A stretch of DNA of 64,000 nt from Albirhodobacter sp042466415 (GCF_042466415.1 NZ_JAXHCH010000002.1:682001-746000); one strand, 5' to 3'. Shown: positions 36,901-45,535, numbered from the stretch's first letter. Notes: a model not told the origin generated them from the sequence alone. Program-made: numbers and translations.

Positions 36901-37701
36901 AAGCTGCCCGAGCGCCGTAAAGGGTATACCCAAAAAGCGGTTGTGGGCGGGCATAAAGTTTATCTGCGCACGGGCGAATACAAGGATGGGCAGCTCGGTG
37001 AGATCTTCATCGATATGCATAAAGAGGGCGCGGGCTTCCGTGCGATGATGAACAACTTCGCCATCGCCGTGTCGGTGGGCCTGCAATACGGGGTGCCGCT
37101 CGAAGAATTCGTCGATGCGTTCACCTTCACCAAGTTTGAGCCTGCGGGCATGGTGCAAGGCAATGACAGCATCAAGAACGCGACCTCGATCCTCGACTAT
37201 GTCTTCCGCGAATTGGCGGTGTCCTATCTTGATCGTACGGATCTGGCGCATGTCGCCCCCAAGGGCGCGAGCTTCGATGATCTGGGCGGCGGTGCGGAAG
37301 AGGGCAAACGCAACGTGGCCGCGCCATCGGAGACGGCTGCTTCCAAATCGCTCGAAGTTTTGCGGCAGATCTCGTCCTCGGGGTATTTGCGCAAGCGTTT
37401 GCCGCAGGAGTTGACAGTATTCCAAGGTGGCATCGGTTCCAGCGTGGCGCAAGATCCGGTCGCGGCGCTTAACGCGCTGATCCCGGAGACGGCGAAGGGC
37501 ATGGCGACGGGCACCTCGGGCGCGATGATGGCGGGCGCTACGGCGTTGGCATCGGGGCGGGTGTCTTTGGATGCTCGTTTGAAGGCGAAGATGCAGGGCT
37601 ATGAGGGCGAAGCTTGCGGCGAATGCGGTAACTACACGCTCGTGCGCAATGGCACTTGTATGAAATGCAACACATGCGGCGGCACGTCGGGCTGTTCTTA
37701 A
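34000..37701 (+). CDS. nrdJ: Adenosylcobalamin-dependent ribonucleotide reductase (class II, long form)
   Basis: 1233 residues from the ATG at 34000 (MKIERKFTTADSG); in-frame codons back to 33853 cross the leader hairpins and are not used. It reduces ribonucleotides to deoxyribonucleotides with a radical made from coenzyme B12, independent of oxygen. The finger-loop motif N-P-C-S-E is at residues 474-478, 'NSPQWFNTGLHWAYG' lies near residue 155, a TSCPD-type domain follows the barrel, and the C-terminus has cysteine pairs ('CGECGNY', 'CMKCNTCGG'). The ribosome site is weak. Control by NrdR and DnaA is suggested by upstream boxes. Confidence 0.97.
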   Translation: MKIERKFTTADSGAYGSIAFNTTTSEIRNPDGTIVFRNEAVEVPSKWSQVASDVLAQKYFRKAGIPAVVKKVKEKNVPEFLWRSVPDEAALAQLAEEQRFTGETSAKQVFDRLAGAWTYWGWKGGYFSTEEDARAYYDEMRFMLAEQMAAPNSPQWFNTGLHWAYGIDGPSQGHYYVDHLTGKLTKSASAYEHPQPHACFIQSVKDDLVGEGGIMDLWVREARLFKYGSGTGTNFSSLRGEGEKLSGGGKSSGLMGFLKIGDRAAGAIKSGGTTRRAAKMVICDMDHPDVENFINWKVIEEQKVASLVAGSKLHERELNAIFEAIRAWDGTAEGASDPAKNEALKAAIKSAKKCMIPETYINRVLQYARQGYTSIEFPTYDTDWDSEAYVSVSGQNSNNSVRVTDAFLKAVKDNADWELLRRTDGKVAKTIKARDLWDQVGHAAWACADPGIQFHDTVNAWHTCPEDGEIRGSNPCSEYMFLDDTACNLASMNLLTFFKKNEFNAEAYVHATRLWTVTLEISVLMAQFPSQEIAQRSYDFRTLGLGYANIGGLLMNMGYGYDSEEGRALCGALTAVMTGVSYATSAEMAAELGAFPGYQKNAAHMLRVIRNHRTAAYGKTAGYEGLDIKPVPLDIAGCPDQTLVEIAKNAWDSALDLGEKHGFRNAQVSVIAPTGTIGLVMDCDTTGIEPDFALVKFKKLAGGGYFKIINRSVPAALVKLGYKSSEIEEIIAYAVGHGSLGNCAGINHTALIGHGFGPREIEKIEAALPSAFDIRFVFNQWTLGEDFCTQTLGIPTAKLNDPTFDLLRHLGFTKGQVEAANDHVCGTMTLEGAPFLKPEHYAVFDCANACGKKGKRYLSVASHIHMMAAAQSFISGAISKTINMPNSASIEETLAAYELSWSLGIKANALYRDGSKLSQPLASALVEDDEDASEILASGSQQEKAMVLAEKIIEKVVVKEIVRSHREKLPERRKGYTQKAVVGGHKVYLRTGEYKDGQLGEIFIDMHKEGAGFRAMMNNFAIAVSVGLQYGVPLEEFVDAFTFTKFEPAGMVQGNDSIKNATSILDYVFRELAVSYLDRTDLAHVAPKGASFDDLGGGAEEGKRNVAAPSETAASKSLEVLRQISSSGYLRKRLPQELTVFQGGIGSSVAQDPVAALNALIPETAKGMATGTSGAMMAGATALASGRVSLDARLKAKMQGYEGEACGECGNYTLVRNGTCMKCNTCGGTSGCS

Positions 37702-37711
37702 GGAGATGAAA

Positions 37712-37972
37712 ATGCAATTTCTGGCAGGGAACCGTTTGATCGAGGCCGAGGAAATCCGGTTTGCGCCCGAGGGCGCGCCGGAGGCGCTGGAGGCGGTGTT
37801 TGGCGCAGAGGCGTTCAAATCGGTGTTGGACGAGCAATATTGTGGATCGGGTGAGGTGCAGGCCTATGAGGGCTGCGTCGCGCAGGGCCGGATGTTGATC
37901 GATGAGATTACCTTGCAAGGCGGGCAATCGGTGGTGCGACTGACGCCCGTCGCATCGCGCACTGTGCATTGA
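37712..37972 (+). CDS. Small unknown protein following nrdJ (86 residues)
   Basis: AAGGAG lies 6 bases before the ATG at 37712; the ATG at 37706 directly abuts that site and is less likely. The stop of nrdJ is 10 bases upstream, so they form an operon. The product is soluble and slightly acidic, with 'DEQYCGSGEVQAYEGCVAQGRMLIDEITLQGG', given here in description only: a short beta-rich C-terminal half with two cysteines. Not recognised; co-transcription suggests a role near deoxyribonucleotide synthesis, which is inference only. Confidence 0.65.
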   Translation: MQFLAGNRLIEAEEIRFAPEGAPEALEAVFGAEAFKSVLDEQYCGSGEVQAYEGCVAQGRMLIDEITLQGGQSVVRLTPVASRTVH

Positions 37973-38276
37973 TCTGAGACATTAAGTTCGGGGGCGGGTG
38001 CGCTCGCCCTAGACGTTGAGAAGGCCGGCTAGAAACTATCTTTGAGGGCAGTGAACCAGAACGAGCCTGATTGACGAAACTAGACCCCCGTTCCTGTCCG
38101 CAGGGCGGGGGTCGCTTTATTGAGAGGCGCTTACCTGCGGCGCGGGTACGATGTGTTGCGCGCATGCAAGTATGCGTTGGCATACGGATAAGCGGCTGAA
38201 TTTGCGCATTTCCTTCGCGCATCCTCCCGATAATGTCTGCAAATCCTGCGGGATGGTGTGGATGGATGAGGGAAGC
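37973..38276. other. Spacer with terminator before the DUF3422 gene
   Basis: 304 bases without a gene. An in-frame extension of the DUF3422 gene back to 38151 has a Cys-rich, unlikely sequence. The only feature seen is the hairpin at 38093-38119. Confidence 0.5.
38093..38119 (+). terminator. Probable terminator of the nrdJ operon
   Basis: GACCCCCG (38093-38100) and CGGGGGTC (38106-38113) form a stem, followed by GCTTTATT, a short T-rich run. Confidence 0.6.
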
Positions 38277-39563
38277 ATGAGCCAGATTATTGAGCATCCG
38301 TTGCGCTATGAGTGCGTGAATGAGTTGCATGCGCGGCCCTTCCCGCAGATCGCAGCGCCCGCGCAGGTGACGTTTTTGGCGCTCAAACCGGCGGTGAATG
38401 CGGCCAACCGCGACCGGGCGGCGGATCTGGCGCATCTGGGCGCGCTGTTGATGCGGGCAGGGGCGCAGCCGCCGTCCTCCGGCGTGATCCATCACGCCGC
38501 CCAGATCGGGCAGCACCAGCTGAAATGGGAAAGCCATACCGAATTCACAAGTTTCCTCGCCCATCGGCCCAGCTTGTCCGCGCGGGCGTTTGATCCGGCT
38601 GAGGGGGATGTGTTTCCCGCCGATTGGATCGGCGCGGCGCAGGGGCAGCGTCTCGCGGCGTTGCAAGTGCGCATCGAGGTGATCCCCGATGATCCCGCGC
38701 AGATCGATGCGATGTTGGCCGATTGGTTCGTCGCGGAAAGCCTTGCCTGCGCGGAGGTTCTCGACGGGGCGGCGGTGATCGCGGGCGATTTTCGCATCGA
38801 TCCCGCAGGCCAGATGCGGTTCGTTATTTTTGTGCATCCCGAAACGGGGCCGGGGCGGACGGGGCGCATCGTGCAACGCCTGTGCGAGGTGGAAACCTAC
38901 CGCGCGATGTCGATGCTTGGCCTTGGCCGCGCGCGGACATTGGGCCAGCGTCTCAATGCGCTCGAGCCGCGCCTGTCCGATCTGGTGGCGGGGCTGACGG
39001 AAGCCTCCGCACCCGAGGAAACGCTTCATGACTTGCTGCGCATCTCGGCGGAGTTGGAGGCGCTCGCGGTGCAACACTCGTTCCGCTTTGGCGCAACCGC
39101 TGCCTATGAGGCGATCGTGACGCAGCGCATTCAGGTGCTGCGCGAGGCGCGCTTCCAAGGGCGGCAGATGTTCTCGGAATTCATGCTGCGGCGCTACGAT
39201 CCGGCGATGCGCACGGTGAAATCGACGGAAAAGCGATTGGGCGAGATGCTCACGCGGGCCTTGCGCGCGGGCGAGTTGCTGCGCACGCAGGTCGATGTGG
39301 CGCGGTCAAAACAAAATCAGAAGCTGCTCGAGAGCATGGATCGCCGCGCCGATTTACAGCTACGCCTGCAACACACGGTTGAGGGGCTGTCGGTTGTCGC
39401 GATCAGCTATTACGCGGTCTCTTTGGCGGGCTATCTCGCCTATCCCGTCGCCAAATCTCTGAGCATTTCCAAAGAGATGATGACCGCCGGATTGACCCCC
39501 GTCGTGATTTTGGCAGTGTTTTTGATGGTGCGCTCCATTCGCAAGGGCTTTGGCGCGCATTAG
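38277..39563 (+). CDS. DUF3422 family membrane protein
   Basis: 428 residues from the ATG at 38277 (MSQIIEHPLRYECVNELHARPFP), with GAGGGA upstream. 'NELHARPFP' is the hallmark of DUF3422. The body is a large cytoplasmic domain with a probable coiled region (about 330-370), and two membrane spans near the C-terminus ('VVAISYYAVSLAGYLAYPV' and 'LTPVVILAVFLMVRSI'). CorA-like in layout, but the CorA GMN motif is absent. Function not established. Confidence 0.85.
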   Translation: MSQIIEHPLRYECVNELHARPFPQIAAPAQVTFLALKPAVNAANRDRAADLAHLGALLMRAGAQPPSSGVIHHAAQIGQHQLKWESHTEFTSFLAHRPSLSARAFDPAEGDVFPADWIGAAQGQRLAALQVRIEVIPDDPAQIDAMLADWFVAESLACAEVLDGAAVIAGDFRIDPAGQMRFVIFVHPETGPGRTGRIVQRLCEVETYRAMSMLGLGRARTLGQRLNALEPRLSDLVAGLTEASAPEETLHDLLRISAELEALAVQHSFRFGATAAYEAIVTQRIQVLREARFQGRQMFSEFMLRRYDPAMRTVKSTEKRLGEMLTRALRAGELLRTQVDVARSKQNQKLLESMDRRADLQLRLQHTVEGLSVVAISYYAVSLAGYLAYPVAKSLSISKEMMTAGLTPVVILAVFLMVRSIRKGFGAH

Positions 39564-39572
39564 CGTGGAGGG

Positions 39573-40127
39573 TCAGAAACTCGGCGGTGTGCAGGCGCTG
39601 ACGACGTGGCATTCCACCCCGCCAGTATTGCGAAACCGGTGGGGAAGGTGGCTTTCAAACGCGTAGGCATCGCCCGCGCCCAAGAGCTTGCGGATGCCAT
39701 CTACGGTGACTTCAAGATGGCCCGAGAGCACCAATCCGACCTCCTCGCCTTGATGGCTGAGGGCGGTTTTGCCGGTATCTGCGCCGGGCTGATAGACTTC
39801 GCGGATCATCTGCAAGGTGCGCCCCGCACTTCGCTCGCCGATCTGGCGATAGGAGATTTTCCCACGCCCGATTTCGACGAGATCCTCGGCCTTGAAGAAG
39901 TAGCTGCGCTCCATTTCCGGCTGATAGGCGAAAAACTCCGCCAGCCCGATCGGCAGGCCATCGAGAATCCGTTTGAGCGCGCCGACCGACGGATTGCTTC
40001 GGCCCGATTCGATCAGCGAGAGTGTCGAGTTTGGCAGGCCCACGCGTTTGGCGAGCGCGCGTTGCGACAGGCCGCGTGTTTCGCGTAGGCTGCGCAACCT
40101 GCCGCCGATATCCACCTCGTCCGACAT
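39573..40127 (-). CDS. XRE-family regulator with C-terminal cupin domain
   Basis: 184 residues from the ATG at 40127 (MSDEVDIGGRLRSLRE), with AAGGAAAG upstream. An XRE helix-turn-helix (about residues 10-62, 'GLSQRALAKRVGLPNSTLSLIESGRSNPS') precedes a cupin sensor domain (about 105-180, 'HQGEEVGLVLSGHLEVTVDG', 'HRFRNTGG'). This PuuR-like layout usually controls amine or amino-acid catabolism. It is divergent from the aminotransferase gene, with 172 bases between, so that gene is its most likely target. Confidence 0.88.
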   Translation of the reverse strand: MSDEVDIGGRLRSLRETRGLSQRALAKRVGLPNSTLSLIESGRSNPSVGALKRILDGLPIGLAEFFAYQPEMERSYFFKAEDLVEIGRGKISYRQIGERSAGRTLQMIREVYQPGADTGKTALSHQGEEVGLVLSGHLEVTVDGIRKLLGAGDAYAFESHLPHRFRNTGGVECHVVSACTPPSF

Positions 40128-40299
40128 CTTATGGCTTTCCTTGCGATGTTGCATGTGTTTGCGTATTCACATCATTTGCGCGCGGATCAAGATAAATCAA
40201 TAGCTTATACAGGCACGATAAAGGATTGTTTTGGCGCACGCCGCGTGGCCAAATCGTCATAAGCAGCTCGTTGCTCACCCCCCAATCGGAGCCCTCCCC

Positions 40300-41670
40300 A
40301 TGTCCAGCCGCGCGAATGACCTCACTCACATCACCGAAGCCGACCGCGCCCATGTCTGGCATCACTTGTTGCAGCACAAAGCGTTGGAGACGACCGATCC
40401 GCGGATCATCGTGAAGGGCAAGGGGATGCGCGTCTGGGATCAAGCGGGACGTGAGTTCCTTGATGCGGTCTCGGGCGGCGTCTGGACGGTAAATGTCGGA
40501 TACGGGCGCGAAAGCATCGCCAACGCCGTGCGCGACCAGCTGATCGAGATGAACTATTTCGCGCAATCGGCAGGCTCGATCCCGGGCTCGCTTTTTGCGC
40601 AAAAGCTGATCGAGAAAATGCCCGGAATGAGCCGCGTCTACTATGCCAACTCCGGCTCTGAGGCGAATGAGAAAGTGTTCAAAATGGTGCGCCAGATTTC
40701 CGCGCGTTTCCATAATGGCGGCAAGTCTAAAATCCTCTACCGCGAGCGCGATTATCACGGCACGACGCTTGGCGTTCTTGCCTCCTGTGGTCAGCCGCAG
40801 CGCGCGGTGCAATACGGGCCGTTCCCAGAGGGCTTCGTCGAGGTGCCCCATTGCCTTGAATATCGCAAGCAGTGGGATGTTGAGGATTACGGCCGCCATG
40901 CCGCCGACGCGATCGAGGAAGTGATCTTGCGCGAGGGGCCGGAGACGGTGGGCTTGCTGTGCCTTGAGCCGGTGACGGCAGGGGGCGGCGTGATCGTCCC
41001 GCCGGCGGGGTATTGGGACCGCGTGCAGGAGATTTGTGCGAAATATGATGTGCTTTTGCATATCGATGAGGTCGTGTGCGGGATGGGCCGGACGGGCGAG
41101 TGGTTCGGCTATCAAAACTACGGGATCAAACCCGATTTCGTGACGATGGCGAAGGGACTGGCCTCGGGCTATGCGGCGATTTCGGCCTTGGTGACGACCG
41201 AGGAGATCTTTGAGAAGTTCAAAGACCCGACCGACCCTCTGAGCTATTTCCGTGATATCTCGACCTTTGGCGGGTGCGCGGCGGGCCCTGCGGCGGCGCT
41301 CGAGAATCTGCGGATCATCGAGGATGAGGGCTTGTTGGAGAACACCAAAGCCATGGGCGCGCGGCTGGTCGCGAATCTCGAAGCTTTGATGGGAAAACAT
41401 GCTGTGATCGGCGAGGTGCGCGGCGCGGGTCTGTTCGTCGGGGCGGAGCTCGTGGCGGATCGCGTGACCAAAGAACCGGCGGCGGAGGCTTTGGTGCAGC
41501 GGGTCGTGGCGGAAACCGCGGCGCGCGGTGTGATGATCGGCGCCACGAACCGGTCTTTGCCGGGCTTCAACAACACGCTGTGCTTCAGCCCTGCGTTGAT
41601 TGTGACGGCGGATGAAATCGACGAGATCACCGCAGCGGTTGACGGCGCGCTGACGGCTGTTTTCGGCTAG
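40300..41670 (+). CDS. Class III omega-aminotransferase, taurine-pyruvate aminotransferase-like
   Basis: 456 residues from the ATG at 40300 (MSSRANDLTHITEAD); GGAG lies upstream. PLP-dependent class III fold: 'YYANSGSEANEKVFKMVRQ', 'YHGTTLGVLASCGQ', 'HIDEVVCGMGRTG', and the Schiff-base lysine in 'TMAKGLASGYAA'. 'LDAVSGGVWTVNVGYG' and the overall sequence best recall taurine-pyruvate aminotransferase (Tpa), but beta-alanine- or polyamine-using enzymes are close relatives. No sulfoacetaldehyde acetyltransferase (xsc) gene is nearby. A terminator follows. Regulation by the divergent XRE-cupin protein is likely. Confidence 0.85.
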   Translation: MSSRANDLTHITEADRAHVWHHLLQHKALETTDPRIIVKGKGMRVWDQAGREFLDAVSGGVWTVNVGYGRESIANAVRDQLIEMNYFAQSAGSIPGSLFAQKLIEKMPGMSRVYYANSGSEANEKVFKMVRQISARFHNGGKSKILYRERDYHGTTLGVLASCGQPQRAVQYGPFPEGFVEVPHCLEYRKQWDVEDYGRHAADAIEEVILREGPETVGLLCLEPVTAGGGVIVPPAGYWDRVQEICAKYDVLLHIDEVVCGMGRTGEWFGYQNYGIKPDFVTMAKGLASGYAAISALVTTEEIFEKFKDPTDPLSYFRDISTFGGCAAGPAAALENLRIIEDEGLLENTKAMGARLVANLEALMGKHAVIGEVRGAGLFVGAELVADRVTKEPAAEALVQRVVAETAARGVMIGATNRSLPGFNNTLCFSPALIVTADEIDEITAAVDGALTAVFG

Positions 41671-41692
41671 TTTCGGCGCAATACGGATCGGG

Positions 41693-41715
41693 AAGGGGGG
41701 CATTGCCCCCCTTTT
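41693..41715. terminator. Bidirectional rho-independent terminator
   Basis: AAGGGGGGC, loop ATT, GCCCCCCTTTT. It lies between the convergent aminotransferase and phhB genes. Confidence 0.85.
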
Positions 41716-41723
41716 GCGTGCCG

Positions 41724-42059
41724 TTAGCCGGTGGCGAGATCCAGCTTCGCCGCGCAGATAAAATCGTTTTGGGACAGCCCGCCGACATCATGCGTGGTAA
41801 AGCTGACCGCACAATATCCCCATCCAAAGGCGATATCGGCGTGATGTCCCTCTTTGTCGCTGACAAAGGCCGCCAGATTCGCCGTCAGGACCGCCTTCGA
41901 GAATCCTTTAAAGGTAAATCGCCGTGTCAGCGTTTTTCCGGCGTCGTCCAGCGTCCAATCGGGATGGAGCTGTGCTTTGAGCGGGGCGATTTGTTCGTCG
42001 TCGAGTGCCACGACGCTGCTGTTGCATTCACCGCAAGACTGGTCTTTGAGGTCGGTCAT
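41724..42059 (-). CDS. phhB: Pterin-4a-carbinolamine dehydratase
   Basis: 111 residues. It dehydrates 4a-hydroxytetrahydrobiopterin. The family motif 'EGHHADIAFGWGYCAVSFTTHDVGGLSQNDF' (shown in part: HH followed by TTHD) holds the catalytic histidines. The N-terminus has a CxxC element ('SCGECNSS') as in many bacterial PhhB proteins. No phenylalanine hydroxylase gene is nearby, so it may act on other pterins or as a molybdopterin-related helper. Confidence 0.93.
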   Translation of the reverse strand: MTDLKDQSCGECNSSVVALDDEQIAPLKAQLHPDWTLDDAGKTLTRRFTFKGFSKAVLTANLAAFVSDKEGHHADIAFGWGYCAVSFTTHDVGGLSQNDFICAAKLDLATG

Positions 42060-42217
42060 CTGAACTTCCTTTCAGCTTTCTGCGTGGAGGATCGCGAGGG
42101 ATCATCCGCCATCCGCGACGGGCGCGCTACAGGATCGCGCGCAGCCAGCTCACAAGATTTCGCGCAGCCTGCGCGGGGGAGATGCTGGCGTCAAGGTGAA
42201 CGGGAAGGGGTTTCGCG

Positions 42218-42291
42218 TAGGCCCGGCAGGACTTGAACCCGCAACCAAGGCGTTATGAGCGCCCTGCTCTAACCAGTTGAGCTACAGGCCC
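42218..42291 (-). tRNA. tRNA-Ile2 (anticodon CAU, lysidine type)
   Basis: Reading leftwards from 42291: acceptor GGGCCTG, D arm AGCTCAACTGGTTAGAGC, anticodon stem-loop around CTCATAA (anticodon CAT), T arm with GGTTCAAGTCC, 3' acceptor CGGGCCT and discriminator A. CCA is not encoded. The anticodon is CAU, but the body (GCTCATAAC...CTTGGTTGC) resembles the lysidine-modified tRNA-Ile that reads AUA, rather than elongator or initiator Met. Confidence 0.93.
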
Positions 42292-42505
42292 ACGCGCCAG
42301 ACTGAGTAGCAGATCGGCGGGCGGCGTCAAGAATGGCGCGCGTGTTTCGCGCATGTCGCAGGCAGGGGGGCGCAAAACCCGCGTTTTCGCGCTTTATCCG
42401 CGAGAAACCGTCAGCGCAGCGTTGCTCCCAAGGCCCCTATGCGCTAATCGCTTGGGCGAGAATCCCAGCTAAGACCCCGCAGATTATCCTTGAGGAGTGC
42501 GCGAC

Positions 42506-43549
42506 ATGAGCGAGCAAAAAGGCCTGACCTACGCCGACGCAGGCGTTGATATTGACGCGGGCAATGCGCTCGTTGAGCGGATCAAGCCGGCCGCCAAGCG
42601 CACGTCACGCTCGGGCGTGATGTCCGGTCTGGGCGGGTTTGGCGCTCTGTTCGACCTCAAAGATGCGGGCTATACTGATCCGGTTCTTGTTGCCGCGACC
42701 GATGGCGTGGGCACGAAATTGCGCATCGCGATCGATACTGGCAATGTTGACACAATCGGCATCGATCTTGTGGCAATGTGTGTCAATGATCTTGTCTGCC
42801 AAGGCGCCGAGCCTTTGTTCTTCCTCGATTATTTCGCGACGGGCAAGCTTGAGCTTGATCAGGCGACCCGCATCATCAATGGCATTGCGGAGGGCTGTGC
42901 ACAGTCCAACTGCGCGTTGATCGGCGGCGAGACGGCGGAGATGCCGGGGATGTATCACAAGGGTGATTTCGATCTCGCGGGCTTTGCGGTGGGCGCGATG
43001 GAGCGCGGCGCGACCTTGCCATCGGGCGTTGTTGAAGGCGATGTGCTGCTCGGGCTTGGCTCGAACGGGGTGCATTCGAACGGCTATTCCTTTGTGCGCA
43101 AAGTGGTTGAATTGTCGGGCCTTGGATGGGACGCGGAATGCCCGTTTGGGGAGGGGTCTCTGGGCGAGGCGCTGCTTGCGCCCACGCGCCTCTACGTTAA
43201 GCAAACGCTCGCGGCCTACCGTGCGGGGGGCGTCCATGCGCTGGCCCATATCACCGGTGGCGGCTTGACGGAAAACCTTCCGCGCGTTCTGCCCGAGGGC
43301 TTGGGCGCGACGATTGATCTGTCCTCGTGGGAGTTGCCGCCGGTGTTCCGCTGGCTGGCGGAGACCGCGAAGATGGAGGAGGCCGAGCTTCTCAAGACGT
43401 TCAATTCGGGCATCGGGATGATTTGCGTCGTCGCGGCGGACCGTGCGGATGCGCTGACCGAATTGCTCGTCGGTGAGGGCGAAACCGTGTCGCGCATCGG
43501 CGTGATCACGGCGGGCGACGGCGTTTCCTACACCGGCGCGCTGCTGTGA
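42506..43549 (+). CDS. purM: Phosphoribosylformylglycinamidine cyclo-ligase
   Basis: 347 residues from the ATG at 42506 (MSEQKGLTYADAGVDIDAG), with TGAGGAG upstream; the GTG at 42497 is less likely. It closes the imidazole ring to AIR, step five of purine synthesis. 'VAATDGVGTKLRIA' and 'GGETAEMPGMY' are signatures. The stop overlaps the GTG start of purN (GTGA). Confidence 0.97.
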   Translation: MSEQKGLTYADAGVDIDAGNALVERIKPAAKRTSRSGVMSGLGGFGALFDLKDAGYTDPVLVAATDGVGTKLRIAIDTGNVDTIGIDLVAMCVNDLVCQGAEPLFFLDYFATGKLELDQATRIINGIAEGCAQSNCALIGGETAEMPGMYHKGDFDLAGFAVGAMERGATLPSGVVEGDVLLGLGSNGVHSNGYSFVRKVVELSGLGWDAECPFGEGSLGEALLAPTRLYVKQTLAAYRAGGVHALAHITGGGLTENLPRVLPEGLGATIDLSSWELPPVFRWLAETAKMEEAELLKTFNSGIGMICVVAADRADALTELLVGEGETVSRIGVITAGDGVSYTGALL

Positions 43550-44139
43550 AGCGCGTTGCCCTGCTGATCTCGGGGGGCGGATCGAATATGGTCCGCCTCG
43601 TTGAGGATATGCAGGCGGGTGGCTACGGCCTTCCGGTGCTGGTGGGATCGAACGATCCGCAAGCGGGCGGCCTGATCAAGGCGCGCGATTTGGGCGTGCC
43701 CACGTATAGCGTCGATCACAAACCCTTTGGCAAAGACCGCGCGGCGTTCGAGGCGGAGATGCTGCGGCCGCTTCTTGCAGCCGAGCCTGATGTCGTGTGT
43801 CTGGCTGGCTACATGCGGGTGCTGACACCTGCGTTTGTCGACCATTTTAAGGGGCGGATGCTCAATATCCACCCGTCGCTGTTGCCCAAATATCCGGGGC
43901 TGCACACCCATGCGCGCGCGCTGGAGGCGGGCGATAGCGAGGCGGGATGTTCGGTTCATGAAGTCACGGCCATTCTCGATGATGGGCCTATTTTAGGGCA
44001 GGCGCGGGTGCCGGTTCTGGCGGGCGATAGCGCCGACGATCTCGCATTGAGGGTGCTCATCCAAGAGCATCGCCTCTACCCGGCGGTTTTGCGGCGTTTT
44101 TTGAGCGGCGAGCGCGGCCGGCTGGATCTGTTGGCGTAA
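43546..44139 (+). CDS. purN: Phosphoribosylglycinamide formyltransferase
   Basis: 197 residues with a GTG start overlapping purM. It uses 10-formyl-THF to formylate GAR. 'LLISGGGSNM' starts the Rossmann fold; catalytic residues lie in 'MLNIHPSLLPKYPGLHTHARAL' (N, H) and 'DDGPIL' (D). The purMN pair is the standard arrangement. Confidence 0.97.
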   Translation: MKRVALLISGGGSNMVRLVEDMQAGGYGLPVLVGSNDPQAGGLIKARDLGVPTYSVDHKPFGKDRAAFEAEMLRPLLAAEPDVVCLAGYMRVLTPAFVDHFKGRMLNIHPSLLPKYPGLHTHARALEAGDSEAGCSVHEVTAILDDGPILGQARVPVLAGDSADDLALRVLIQEHRLYPAVLRRFLSGERGRLDLLA

Positions 44140-44296
44140 AGCAGCTATGCCGCGCGTTTTTTGCGGCAAATTGACCGCAGATTTCCCGAAAAACTCACGC
44201 AAATGCGCGGCCCGTCTTGAGCCGCGCTTCCTTTTCTTCAAGCGCTCGCCTAAACGTTGGGTGACAGCGGGATGACCCCGCGCGAGAAAGGCCTCC

Positions 44297-45466
44297 ATGA
44301 AGTCCCCCATTATCACGATTTCTACCACCGAAGCCCTTGCCGAATTTTGTGCCAAGGCGAAAACCCACCCTTTCGTAACGGTCGATACCGAGTTCCTGCG
44401 CGAACGCACCTATTGGTCGAAACTGTGCCTCGTGCAGATGGCGTTGCCGGGCAAAGACGGAGAGGCGGTTCTGGTAGATCCACTGTCCGAGGGCCTATCG
44501 CTCGAGCCGATGTATGACCTGTTCCGCCACGAGGCGACGGTCAAAGTCTTCCATGCCGCGCGTCAGGATCTGGAGATCTTCTTCGTCGAGGCGGGGGTCT
44601 TCCCCAAGCCGCTGTTTGATACGCAAGTCGCGGCGATGGTTTGTGGATTTGGCGAGCAGGTCGGGTATGAAACGCTCGTGCGCAAGATCGCGAAAGAGAA
44701 CCTCGACAAGACATCACGGTTCACGGATTGGTCGCGCCGGCCGCTGACGGATGCACAAAAAACCTATGCAATTGCGGATGTTACGCATTTGCGCGTGATT
44801 TATGAATTCCTTGCCAAAGATCTTGCGAAATCGGGCCGTTCGGCGTGGGTGGAGGAGGAAGTGGGCATCTTGCTCAATCCCGAAACCTACACCAATCGCC
44901 CTGAGGAGGCGTGGATGCGTGTGAAAACCCGCACCACCTCCGCGCGGTTCCTTGGCGTGGTGCGCGAGCTTGCCGCCTTCCGCGAGGGCTATGCGCAGGC
45001 GCGCAACATCCCGCGTTCGCGCATTTACAAGGATGATGCGCTGCTCGAGCTGGCGTCGACGAAACCCACGACCATCGAGGAGTTGGGGAAATCGCGATTG
45101 CTGCTGCGTGAGGCGCGTCGGGGCGATATCGCGGATGGGATCATTCGCGCGGTGAAAGAGGCGATGGCGGCTAAGCCCGAGTCCTTGCCAAAAATCGTCG
45201 AGGAAAAGACCCAGTTGCAGGTCAACACGGCGCTGGCGGATCTGTTGCGCGTGTTGCTCAAGGCGAAGTCGGAATCGGCCGGCGTTGCGCCCAAGCTGAT
45301 TGCCTCCTCTGCCGATCTTGACCGGATCGCGGCGGGGATGCGCGACGTTGTGGCCTTGACCGGATGGCGGTTGGAAGTGTTCGGCGCGGATGCGTTGCGT
45401 CTTGCCGAAGGGGAGATCGCCCTGACGGCGAAGGGCGGATCTGTGAAGGTTGTCGCGCTAGCGTAA
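44297..45466 (+). CDS. rnd: Ribonuclease D
   Basis: 389 residues. 3'-5' exonuclease that trims tRNA precursors. DEDD motifs: 'VTVDTEFLRERTYW', 'FHAARQDLE' and 'YAIADVTHL'. An HRDC domain follows at about residues 210-290 and a variable C-terminal part after it. It has its own spacer after purN and ends in a strong terminator. Confidence 0.95.
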   Translation: MKSPIITISTTEALAEFCAKAKTHPFVTVDTEFLRERTYWSKLCLVQMALPGKDGEAVLVDPLSEGLSLEPMYDLFRHEATVKVFHAARQDLEIFFVEAGVFPKPLFDTQVAAMVCGFGEQVGYETLVRKIAKENLDKTSRFTDWSRRPLTDAQKTYAIADVTHLRVIYEFLAKDLAKSGRSAWVEEEVGILLNPETYTNRPEEAWMRVKTRTTSARFLGVVRELAAFREGYAQARNIPRSRIYKDDALLELASTKPTTIEELGKSRLLLREARRGDIADGIIRAVKEAMAAKPESLPKIVEEKTQLQVNTALADLLRVLLKAKSESAGVAPKLIASSADLDRIAAGMRDVVALTGWRLEVFGADALRLAEGEIALTAKGGSVKVVALA

Positions 45467-45502
45467 GCTGCGAGAGCGGGACTTGATGCGCTGAACCGAT
45501 TA

Positions 45503-45535
45503 AAAAAATGCCGCGATCATCTCGCGGCATTTTTT
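45503..45535. terminator. Bidirectional rho-independent terminator
   Basis: AAAAAATGCCGCGA and TCGCGGCATTTTTT around a short loop, followed by a long T/A run. It lies between the convergent rnd and LOG-family genes. Confidence 0.92.

Noticed and set aside
42218..42291. tRNA-Met
   Set aside because: Although the anticodon is CAU, the arms match the lysidine-type tRNA-Ile2 and not elongator or initiator Met.
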